DNA from: Humisphaera sp. | GTDB lineage: Bacteria; Planctomycetota; Phycisphaerae; Tepidisphaerales; Tepidisphaeraceae | Assembly: GCA_025351525.1 (NCBI GenBank) | Contig: JANXVV010000158.1 | Coordinates: 1 to 21,540 of the forward strand | Direction of reading: 5' to 3' | Length of the DNA: 21,540 nucleotides | Made by a program: the position numbers and the translations under genes | Part shown: positions 1 through 7,500 of the stretch, in pieces | How the letters are laid out: each line of letters opens with the position of its first letter | Numbering within the stretch: the stretch's first letter is position 1 | The notes under the pieces: model-generated | What the model was told of the DNA's origin: nothing | Seen by the model: the letters and a program-made list of their open reading frames with translations, nothing else | The model's database searches: none

Positions 1-48
1 CGCCTCTCGATGCCAAGACATCCACCATACACCCTTAGTAGCTTGACC
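1..48 (-). rRNA. rrl: 23S ribosomal RNA, 5' end (partial)
   Basis: The reverse complement of the first 48 bases aligns closely with the conserved 5' terminus of bacterial 23S rRNA: it opens GGTCAAGCTACTAAGGG, continues through GGTGGATG, and ends with GGCATCGAGAGGCG, against GGTTAAGCGACTAAGCG...GGTGGATGCCCTGGCAGTCAGAGGCG in E. coli. The gene runs off the left edge, so only domain I's first strand is visible. The mature 5' end is placed near 48 by this alignment. No 16S 3' end (anti-Shine-Dalgarno region) and no tRNA is found in the kilobase upstream on the same strand. Confidence 0.93.
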
Positions 49-745
49 ACATTTATCGACCACCGTCAACGGAAAACCACAGTCTCACTCACGTCACCCA
101 AGGTGGGAACTAACCACCACAGACAACACAAGCGTCTTTCGGTAAACCCCAGCGGGCGGGCTGGAACGGTTGCCGCGACTGATCCCAAAAGCACGGAACC
201 GAAATGGATTTCACTCCATCCCGAAACCAAACCCCGAAACCAAACGCGACGCTGATCAATAACGGATCGATTCTTTTTCGCCAAAAAGGTGCTCGACGAC
301 ATCTCTCGTTCCGGCCTGCAAGACAGAAAAACCTCAAACCAAAACAGGCCGACGAAGATGTCGCGAATGATTCAATCAGATTCACAAACCTTCTGATAAA
401 ACCTTGAACCTCGTATTCACTTGTCAATGAGCTTAAGTCTATTTTACTTAGAACCTTTCGGGCTCCTTTCGATCGACTCTTTTCCGCCAAGTGCGGGTGA
501 GCGGGCTGACTTTCGGCAGCCGACTGATCCAAACTCGGCAAAACACCACAGACGAAAAATCGCCTCTTGCAATCCGTCGCGGCTTCTTCACCTGCGACCC
601 TATATTTGAGGGATACCGGCTACAAGGATTACATTCTGATGCAGGTGATGCTCAATCAGATTCCTTCGTTCTTTTCAAGGCGACTGTCTATTGTCTATAC
701 TTTCTTCATCAGCCATCAGTCTTCGTAGATGATGGCGGGTGGGAA
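49..745 (-). other. Non-coding leader upstream of 23S rRNA
   Basis: About 700 bases separate the 23S 5' end from the promoter at 746-773. The open frames here have unconvincing composition and no ribosome binding sites. I see no tRNA, no 16S 3' end and no clear boxA. The stretch is therefore best read as a transcribed rRNA leader on the minus strand. A second, weaker minus-strand promoter may lie near 395-427 (TTGACA at 422-427 read on the minus strand, with only a poor -10). The processing stem that normally pairs with the 3' flank of 23S cannot be tested because the 3' end is outside the window. Confidence 0.55.
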
Positions 746-773
746 AGTATACTTTTTGTTTTCAAACAGTCAA
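746..773 (-). promoter_or_regulatory. Sigma70-type promoter, probably for 23S rRNA
   Basis: Read on the minus strand there is TTGACT (768-773), a 16-base spacer, then TATACT (746-751). Each hexamer matches five of six consensus positions. The spacer is A-rich. Transcription would start near 739 and run towards the 23S gene, with nothing coding in between. It lies downstream of the Cys-rich membrane protein gene, so it is well placed to give the 23S its own promoter. Confidence 0.6.
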
Positions 774-852
774 GGCACATCACCGAAGTTTTTTGTCGCG
801 TCCTTCGATTCAGCCTTGCGACTCAAACCGTGCCAGCGGTTTAAATCTCTCT

Positions 853-899
853 CACTCCATCAATCAATCACTTGCGTGATTCGTTTGATGGGGGGAGTG
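853..899 (-). terminator. Hairpin after the Cys-rich membrane protein gene
   Basis: An imperfect stem-loop: the left arm (853-871) and right arm (876-899) pair around a TTGC loop, with a perfect inner stem AATCAC/GTGATT and an outer CACTCC/GGAGTG stem. It lies between the stop of the minus-strand gene at 1024 and the 23S promoter, the place expected for a transcription boundary. There is no strong U-tract on the minus strand, so classical intrinsic termination is uncertain. Confidence 0.35.
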
Positions 900-1023
900 T
901 TTATACCGCGCTCATTCTGGATTGCAAGGGGCGATGACGATATTAACAGAAATGTTTGCCTACTGTGTCAGCCGTTCAGGTTGAAAGCGATCGCCGCAAT
1001 CGGGAATCTTTGCTGGTAGAGAG

Positions 1024-1233
1024 CTACGGCCGCTTGAGCAACATGTCCGAAGGAAAGAAAATGATTTTCTCGCTTTTTGAAGGAGCTGTAGCAGGTGGAT
1101 TGCACCCCTTGCTACAGCAACTCCCTAACTTGCTGCGCTTTCCTCGCAGCGAGGCGAATGCCTGCCAGATGACGTAGGCCAGGCACAGGCCGACAAGCGT
1201 GAGGGCGAGAAGATTTTGAACCCAGGGATTCAT
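1024..1233 (-). CDS. FeoB-associated-type Cys-rich membrane protein
   Basis: This is a 69-residue protein with one N-terminal membrane helix (about residues 7-26, NLLALTLVGLCLAYVIWQAF), a short basic juxtamembrane segment (RGKRSK) and a cysteine cluster GSCCSKGC at about 37-44. That order matches the small FeoB-associated Cys-rich membrane proteins, which usually sit beside ferrous iron transporter genes and are thought to help iron uptake or bind metal. Here the next gene upstream is a divergent methyltransferase, so no feoB is adjacent on the upstream side. The C-terminal tail (about residues 45-69) is longer than the Cys cluster requires and is unremarkable. The ribosome binding site is weak. 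The role in iron handling rests on family resemblance only. Confidence 0.7.
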   Translation of the reverse strand: MNPWVQNLLALTLVGLCLAYVIWQAFASLRGKRSKLGSCCSKGCNPPATAPSKSEKIIFFPSDMLLKRP

Positions 1234-1534
1234 AATGAACTGTTCCGCAATAATTTCGAGTCTGCCTTGATTAGGTTATCGACTATTCCAAAAGAATACA
1301 GGGCTTTCATTCCATATCTCGGCTTTTCAAGACGATGGGTCGCATTTTCCGGTCTCATCTTATTATAGGCTGTATGGGTGAGCACTGTATGGATCAGTCG
1401 CGCTGCGGTGGTGAGACGTGAAAGTTAGAATCCGCCTGCCAGCGAATCGCCGGCCTATTCATCGATTGTGCCCAGAGTTGATCGTTCCCGCAATGCCCCT
1501 GTTTCCGCGCACTGGGGATGGTACACTCTCCATC
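1234..1534. other. Divergent intergenic region
   Basis: About 300 bases lie between the divergently transcribed Cys-rich protein and methyltransferase genes and must hold both promoters. A -10-like TTATTATAGG lies near 1359-1369 on the plus strand, but no convincing -35 is paired with it. I found no recognisable Fur box by eye. An in-frame ATG at 1418 would extend the methyltransferase by 39 residues, but that segment does not look like family sequence. Confidence 0.4.
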
Positions 1535-2293
1535 ATGTCCGCTGCCCCACCCACCGCCGCCCTGCCGCCCCACCCAACGCTTAAGGCCTACTACGCCGGC
1601 GCTTCCGTGAAGCGGGGGTTTTTGCGGGAGATGTTTGACGCCACCGCTCCGGATTACGATTACGTCGAGCGGTTGCTTTCGTTTGGAACGGGCCGATGGT
1701 ATCGCCGTCAGGCGCTGCGGCGGGCGGGACTCTCCACCGGCATGAAGGTGCTGGATGTGGCGGTCGGCACCGGTCTGGTCGCGCGTGAGGAGATCGCGCT
1801 CACCGGCCGGCCTCAATTCGTCACGGGGCTCGATCCCAGCATCGGGATGATGCGTCGGGCCGTCGATGCGCTCGGCATCGCTGCCGTTCTCGGCGTGGGG
1901 GAACAGTTGCCGTTGGCCGGCGAGCAGTTTGATTTCCTGTCGATGGGATACGCCCTGCGGCATCTGTCGGATCTCAACCGAGCGTTCTCGGAATTTCATC
2001 GCGTGCTTAAACCGGGTGGACGGCTTTGCGTTCTGGAGATCACCGCGCCGCGCAATAGTTTTGGCCGTGCCGTCCTTCGCGGGTACATGCGCAATCTCGT
2101 CCCCCTGCTCACGCGCATCACCACCGGTCGGGCGGATTCGCAATTGCTCTGGAAATATTACTGGGACACGATCGAGGCCTGCCTGAAACCCGAAAAAGTG
2201 ATGGACGCCCTTCGAGACGCGGGATTCATCGACGTCAAACACTTCGCCGAACTCGGACTGTTCTCCGAATACACGGCCCGCAAAGCTGTGTAG
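1535..2293 (+). CDS. UbiE/MenG-type SAM-dependent methyltransferase
   Basis: A class I SAM methyltransferase of 252 residues. Visible motifs are MFDATAPDYDYVERLLSFG (about 33-51, the UbiE/MenG N-terminal signature, normally FD..A..YD..N...S.G), motif I VLDVAVGTG (72-80), an acidic residue ending strand 2 (GLDPS, 98-102), the adenine-site region GEQLPLAGEQFD (122-133), and RVLKPGGRLCVLEIT (156-170), which matches the second UbiE signature apart from a final Thr for Ser. Family members methylate demethylmenaquinone or the ubiquinone precursor. Menaquinone is the likelier pathway if the host is a planctomycete, but some homologues act on other substrates. I chose the ATG at 1535 because the 39 upstream in-frame residues are not family-like. 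An ATG at 1493 is the alternative. The next gene starts 38 bases downstream and could be co-transcribed. Confidence 0.85.
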   Translation: MSAAPPTAALPPHPTLKAYYAGASVKRGFLREMFDATAPDYDYVERLLSFGTGRWYRRQALRRAGLSTGMKVLDVAVGTGLVAREEIALTGRPQFVTGLDPSIGMMRRAVDALGIAAVLGVGEQLPLAGEQFDFLSMGYALRHLSDLNRAFSEFHRVLKPGGRLCVLEITAPRNSFGRAVLRGYMRNLVPLLTRITTGRADSQLLWKYYWDTIEACLKPEKVMDALRDAGFIDVKHFAELGLFSEYTARKAV

Positions 2294-2331
2294 CCCTGGG
2301 CTTCAGCGCAACCCATTTGAGTAGGATGAAA

Positions 2332-2898
2332 ATGAACTGGATAAAAGTGATCACGCTCGTTCCAGCCACGATTTTATGGATGCACGCCAGCACCTTTGCG
2401 GAGGATCGCGCTCCCGCCGCTTTCCCCAAAGGAACACTTTCTCTCCAAACCTACGGCACCTATGAAAGTGGTTTAGGAGCTTACACCAACGCCGCCTCGG
2501 GTGCCGCCGGCGCGGGATACTATGTCTTCAACAACCTTTCACTCAGCCTTGAGGCCGAGGGTTACCGCATCGCGCAATCCCCGGCCCACAACGCGTGGAT
2601 GTACGGCATCTCCGGCGTGCTCCGCCATCACGTTCTTCAATTCGATCGCACGACTTTTTTCATCGACGCCTCTTTCGGTCCCGTCGAAGCCACCGGACGC
2701 GTTCCCGCTGGCGGCACCTATTTCAACTTCGCCACCCGCACCGGCGTCGGAGTCACCTTTCAACTCCGCGAGCATCTGCACCTGCTCGGCGGCGTCCGTT
2801 ATTTCCATCTCTCGAATGCCCGCATCGAAGGGTCGCAGCGCAACCCAAGCATCAACGGCATCGTAGGGTTTCTCGGACTGATGTGGACGGTCAGATAG
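2332..2898 (+). CDS. PagL-like acyloxyacyl hydrolase (lipid A 3-O-deacylase family)
   Basis: An exported protein of 188 residues. It has a signal peptide (MNWIKV, hydrophobic core, cleavage after about A23 in STFA-ED) followed by alternating strands typical of a small eight-stranded outer-membrane barrel. Near the C-terminus, YFHLSNARI (157-165) carries the H-x-S-N motif of PagL, with His159 and Ser161 as the presumed catalytic pair; NPSING follows, as in many family members that have Asn where Pseudomonas PagL has its catalytic Glu. PagL enzymes remove the 3-O acyl chain of lipid A from the outer face of the outer membrane. The start at 2332 is preferred because AGGA lies five bases upstream; TTG 2317 and ATG 2326 are in-frame alternatives. 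Activity on lipid A is inferred from family only. Confidence 0.72.
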   Translation: MNWIKVITLVPATILWMHASTFAEDRAPAAFPKGTLSLQTYGTYESGLGAYTNAASGAAGAGYYVFNNLSLSLEAEGYRIAQSPAHNAWMYGISGVLRHHVLQFDRTTFFIDASFGPVEATGRVPAGGTYFNFATRTGVGVTFQLREHLHLLGGVRYFHLSNARIEGSQRNPSINGIVGFLGLMWTVR

Positions 2899-3098
2899 AT
2901 TCTTAAAAACATTTTTTTCCGCCCTCTTCAGCGGCAAGCCCGGCTTCGCGCGGTCCAGTGACTGAGCCTCCGTTTTCCCGTCAACGCCCGTGTGGTTGAA
3001 TTCTAATAACGCCCAGGTACGCCAACCAATTTGTCCTCAAATCGATCGTCATTGCTCGCACCACGAGTAGCCGTTCAAAACACGAGTTTATTACAATT

Positions 3099-3127
3099 TT
3101 GCAATCCTGATCGCTCCCGTTTATAGT
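3099..3127 (+). promoter_or_regulatory. Sigma70-type promoter upstream of the tss group
   Basis: TTGCAA (3099-3104; four of six) is followed by a 17-base spacer and TATAGT (3122-3127; five of six). Transcription would begin near 3134. The first plausible coding start is at 3598, so the message would have an unusually long leader of about 460 bases. Confidence 0.5.
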
Positions 3128-3548
3128 TTGGAAGAGTAATACCTGTGGATTACGATTCGCATCAAAAGAAGCTTGTTCTCGCGACGAACGTGTGGAATAT
3201 CGTTTGAATCGCGGCAGCTCTGGGGTGCGGTTGTGGTAGGACGATTACGTTCAACGGTTTATCTAATAGATACCGTGCTCGGTCGCCAGTCACTTTCTCA
3301 TGCGGCAACTAGACGTCCAACTTCCGCCTGGTCGCATTTCAGAACGTGCCGTCGCCGTCCCGATTACTCAATCAAAGCATGGGACCGAATTAAAACTTTA
3401 CGTACTTGTCGGTTGGCGGTCAGACCCGTTGGGTTGATTTCAACTGTCTGGAGCAGCATTGAACGATCCATCGGCTCTGATGGCCCGGCAGGTGGACCTG
3501 ACCGGCGTCAGTCCGATGCCTTAAAAACGGGCGTTGTATAAGAAAATG

Positions 3549-3576
3549 CCGGCGGGCCTCAGTTTGCCCGCGCCGG
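3549..3576. other. GC-rich stem-loop in the tss leader
   Basis: Arms CCGGCGGGC (3549-3557) and GCCCGCGCCGG (3566-3576) pair with a two-base bulge around an eight-base loop. On the plus strand no U-run follows. On the minus strand it is followed by a T-rich stretch (CATTTTCTTATA), so it would be a better terminator for minus-strand transcripts. It sits 21 bases before the GTG of the small ORF and could instead influence translation or transcript stability there. Confidence 0.35.
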
Positions 3577-3597
3577 TTGCCGAGAAGTCGAATCGCA

Positions 3598-3732
3598 GTG
3601 CCGAGAAAAATTTACGAGGATCTTTTCCAGGCCATGGACGAGCGGATGGTCGAGGACGAAATCATGCGTGTCGTTGCGGAATTCACCGAAGGGCTGCTCT
3701 GGACCGTTCCCCAAACCGAGGCAAACCGATGA
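3598..3732 (+). CDS. Small protein overlapping tssL (44 aa)
   Basis: A short reading frame starts at GTG 3598 and encodes MPRKIYEDLFQAMDERMVED followed by EIMRVVAEFTEGLLWTVPQT and EANR. It is acidic and amphipathic, with a good predicted helix over most of its length and no signal peptide or membrane segment. Its stop overlaps the tssL start as ATGA, the usual arrangement for translational coupling, which argues that it is translated. A GAGAAG lies ten bases before the GTG as a weak ribosome binding site. I do not recognise the family. It could be a genuine T6SS-neighbourhood accessory protein or the C-terminal remnant of a larger decayed gene, since the frame stays open back to 3502. Confidence 0.5.
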   Translation: MPRKIYEDLFQAMDERMVEDEIMRVVAEFTEGLLWTVPQTEANR

Positions 3733-4508
3733 CGCTCCTTGAACTTTTCGAGTCCATATTTCAGTACATCTGCCGCTTGAATCGCTCTGCGCGTAAGGGC
3801 GGTGGCATATACAACCAGAGCCAGGTTCGCAATGAGATCAACGCGATCTTGTCAGACATTCGCGCACTGGCCTCGAGTGATCCCCACTTGAACATGCAGT
3901 TCGAGAAGATTGAACTTCCCGTCATTTTCTTCGCCGATTCTCTTATCAAAAACAGCAGATTGAGCTTCGCTTTGGAGTGGCAGGACATTGCCCATGACCG
4001 CAATGAGTTGGCGGGCGAAGATCGGTTCTTTGAGTTGCTCGATGAGACGCTCGCCGACAAGAGTCCGGCTGCTACAGAGAGACTGGCGATATTCTACACG
4101 TGCATGGGGCTGGGATTCACCGGTTGGTACACGGGCCAACCGGTCGATCTCCGCCGAAAAATGCTTGAAATGGCCGCGCGACTGCGAGGGACCGTCGATG
4201 CGAATCTGCAGACACACATCTGCCCTGCTGCTTACGAAAACGTAAACACGGTCGACCTCACTCAACCCGCGACCATGCGACTAGCGGGAATCGCCGTGGC
4301 CTTGGTCGGGATGATCGTGGTATTGTTTGTGACCAACGTCTATCTTTACCAGAAGAGCGCAAAGAAGCTGACCGACTCGCTTCAGAAGTTGTCGAGCTCC
4401 GACGCAACAACGCAACCCGATGGAACCCCGGAGCCGTTCGCGGGAATGCTTGCGCCGGGTGAACCCGCATCAGACGCTCGCCCCGTTCCGTCGGAGCTTC
4501 CGCGATGA
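3729..4508 (+). CDS. tssL: Type VI secretion inner-membrane protein TssL (DotU family)
   Basis: This 259-residue protein has the classical short TssL layout: a cytoplasmic all-helical DotU domain (about 1-160), one C-terminal membrane helix (about 184-207, LAGIAVALVGMIVVLFVTNV) and a short periplasmic tail. Family hallmarks are ELPVIFFADSLI (62-73), HDRNELAGEDRFFELLDETL (89-108) and FYTCMGLGFTGWYTG (122-136), matching the DotU pattern of W...gGE.FF..L and the conserved LLGF.G.Y. There is no OmpA or peptidoglycan-binding extension. TssL joins TssM (and usually the lipoprotein TssJ) to form the T6SS membrane complex and contacts the baseplate. ATG 3729 was chosen over the in-frame ATG 3534 because the 65 extra residues are Arg/Gly-rich, not family-like, and overlap another frame. 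tssM follows 78 bases later. Confidence 0.88.
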   Translation: MTLLELFESIFQYICRLNRSARKGGGIYNQSQVRNEINAILSDIRALASSDPHLNMQFEKIELPVIFFADSLIKNSRLSFALEWQDIAHDRNELAGEDRFFELLDETLADKSPAATERLAIFYTCMGLGFTGWYTGQPVDLRRKMLEMAARLRGTVDANLQTHICPAAYENVNTVDLTQPATMRLAGIAVALVGMIVVLFVTNVYLYQKSAKKLTDSLQKLSSSDATTQPDGTPEPFAGMLAPGEPASDARPVPSELPR

Positions 4509-4586
4509 GGCGGTGCGACGACTATCACCGCGTCAACCGGGAACGAATGATTCGTTGCCTGCCGTAGAAAGGATCGATGTAACTTT

Positions 4587-7500
4587 ATGAATTCCTCAAC
4601 AAACGAATCGAGCATTCCGGCCCTGTTGAAGGGCACCGCAAGCCTGATAGGGCTTGGAGGGCTCATGGCAGCCGTATTCCGATGGCATCAGGACAAAGAG
4701 GTTCTGCTGATCGTTATCGCGGGCGCAATTTGCGTGGGCCTGCTGGTGATTGCCATGACGTATCTCGCCAAATTGTGGGCGAAGCGAAAAGAGCAACCCT
4801 TCCTGGCGAAAGTAAGCGGTAACGCGGCGGCGACGCCCAAGAACATTGCCGCGCCGGGGCAGCGGGCAAAATTGGACGACCTTCGCAAAAGCTTTGAGTC
4901 TGGAATCCAAAAATACAAGGCTGCGGGAAAGGACCTCTATACCCTTCCGTGGTATGCGCTCGTGGGGGAACCGGGCGGCGGTAAAACTGAAGCTATTCGT
5001 CACTGCCAGGTCGGGTTTCCACCGGGCCTACAGGATTATTCGCAGGGTGCCGGCGGCACTATCAACATGAATTGGTGGTTCACCAATCATGCCGTCATTT
5101 TGGACACTGCCGGACGAATCCTGTTCGAAGAGGTCGAACCGGGGTCTCCGAGTGAATGGAAGGAGTTTCTCAATCTCCTTGCCGAAGGAAGGCCGAATTG
5201 CCCCATCAACGGCGTGATTCTGGTGATCCCAGCGGAGAGCCTCATCAAGGACAATCCAAATAAAATCGAGGAAAAGGCCGGGAAAATCGCCCAACAACTC
5301 GACATGATTCAGCGGACGCTGGCGGTTCGCTTTCCTGTGTTCATCGTCATCACGAAGTGCGATCTCATCAATGGGTTCCGTGAATTTTTCGATGGTGTCA
5401 ACGATCCGCAGCTCGTCGGGCAGATTCTCGGCTGGGCGAATCCCGCCGCCTTGGATCAGCCATTCAACCCCGAGGAGGTGGATCGTCATCTGCAGGAAAT
5501 TCGCCAGTCGCTGCTTCGCCGCCGATTGGGTTTGCTGATCGATCCGGTAAATACGGAAGACCCGTCTGCCAGCCGCCTTGATCAGGTCGACTCTCTGTAT
5601 ACGTTCCCGGACAGCCTGGCGAAGATCGCGCCGAAACTTCAATTTTACCTCCAGATGATTTTCGTTCCCGGGGAATGGGCACCCAAACCACTGTTTCTCC
5701 GTGGGATATTCCTGACCTCCTCGATGCGGGAAGGGTCTGCTCTCGATCAGGACCTGGCGGAAATTCTAAAAGTTCCGGTGGAGACATTGCCCGAGGGGCG
5801 CGTATGGGAACGAGATCATTCGTATTTTCTGCGCGACGTGTTCGTACGCCGCGTATTTAAAGAAAAAGGGCTGGTCACGCGCGTCGGCAACACGAAGAAG
5901 CTGCGGCGTCGCCGAAAGGCCGCAGTCCTATTCACCGCGCTTGCCGCGGTCACGGCGTTGCTGGGGCTGACTTTCTATCAAAGTCTTGAACTTAATGAAA
6001 CGATTGGCAATCAAACGAAACTCTGGCAGAAAATTGCCGATACTCCGGCCGGACGGAAGGAGAATTGGCAGATCCTCGATACTTCGAGCAGACCGATCAA
6101 GTATCGCGGTTCTCAGAAAGTGGCGGTTGGTCAAGAAGATTCCAATGACTCGGATTCAAAAACTCCCACTGAAATTAGCGCCGATCTGAAGCGCATCGGA
6201 ACAGAACCGCATATTCCGGAAATGTACCAGCACTGGACTCTGCCAGTGTTGGGCCAACGCGACATCGTTTCTGATTCCATCACTGCAGGTCGAAACCTCT
6301 TTGAAAGAAATATTCTCGCGCCGCTCATCAAGGAAGTAAGAACCAAACTTCAACAGCAGAAGGACTGGGATCCCAAATCGAAGGACGCGACGATCGCGCT
6401 GACCCAAGATGCGCTTTCCCAAATGCTCCGGTTGGAAGTTCAATTGACCGAGCAGAAACCGAACTCGCACCCGGAACTCAATCTGGACGTCCTTTTTCAA
6501 TATATTCTGCCGCCGGAGGAATATACGATATTTAAAACAAAGCCCGAAGGCCGCGCGGAAGGCGATGCCGAGATTCTTCAAAAGGCCCTGACGGCTGTTT
6601 ATGCCAAAGGTGGATGGCCCGCCCGTTGGATGGCAGGCCGCGACGGCGAAGAACACAAGCGAATTACAGAAGCGCTGGGAACGACGCTTGACTCCTACAT
6701 CGCTTACTGGGTCCGCACCGTCGATACGAAAAACCCCATTGATCCTGTGTTGCGGGGCATCATCGAGGTACGCAGCACGCTTGTTGGCGCATCGCCCGCC
6801 TCCAATCCGGCCAACGCGGTATCGATCGCTGCGATCGCGGATGGCAAAGGAAAATCCGTGCAGTCTTTTGATGCCGCCGAGCGCATGATTCGCAGGATCG
6901 CGTCCCAGGACTGCACCACCGAAGCGGAGTTTCAACGGATCGTTATCAATTTAAATTCCGCGATCGATGGTCTTCAAACCGCCACGGACCGAACCAGAGA
7001 GAAATTGGTGGCCCTCGGCGAGATCTCCGGATGGAATCGCAACAAAACCTTGAGCGAGTTATTTCTGCGGACGTTTGACCTGTCGCGAAAACGCGCCGAG
7101 GTCGAAATAGGTAAGCCGATCGCGTTGCTTAAAATGGCATCCCCCTCGACCGGCACGAGTAAAATGCCGGTCGAACTTGACAACCTCATCAAAAAACTGG
7201 AGAGCGGTCTTGCGATCATTCCCAAAGAAGCGGATGTCGATCAAGTCAGCGGATTGTCGGAGATCGACAAGCGTTATCTCAGTCTCGTTTCCCTTCCCGA
7301 ATCGGGTGAGTCTGCAAATCAAACACAGTTTGAAAGGTGCCAGGCCTTGTATTCCCACAGTGCCGATTGGCTGAAGGATGACAAAACCATCGGTGCATCG
7401 AAACTGATGGAGGTGAAGGAAACACTGCGGGTATCGAGCACGGAGTTCACCAAACATGCCGACTCTTTGGCCGCCAGCGCGGGGGCGCAGGGCTCCGGTG

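Larger units (their letters stand above)
2899..3597. other. Long intergenic region before the tss genes
   Basis: About 700 bases hold no convincing gene. There is a T-run at 2911-2918 just after the hydrolase gene but no clear stem before it. A good plus-strand promoter lies at 3099-3127 and a GC-rich hairpin at 3549-3576. The longest frame (from TTG 3173 to 3541) is Arg/Ser-rich without a ribosome binding site and looks spurious. A shorter frame at 3300-3437 (45 codons, reading MRQLDVQLPPGRISER) has more protein-like composition but no Shine-Dalgarno, and could be a decayed gene remnant. Confidence 0.5.

Noticed and set aside
491..844. 117-codon plus-strand frame in the 23S leader
   Set aside because: No ribosome binding site, unlike any protein family, and it covers the promoter region for the rRNA.
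1394..2242. 282-codon minus-strand frame opposite the methyltransferase
   Set aside because: The plus-strand frame carries complete SAM-methyltransferase motifs; the minus frame is His/Arg/Gln-rich and family-less, a mirror of GC-rich coding.
3173..3541. 122-codon plus-strand frame before tssL
   Set aside because: TTG start without a ribosome binding site, Arg/Ser-rich composition and no recognisable motif; treated as intergenic.
6156..6935. 259-codon minus-strand frame inside tssM
   Set aside because: Lies wholly opposite a continuous tssM frame and shows no domain or start signal.
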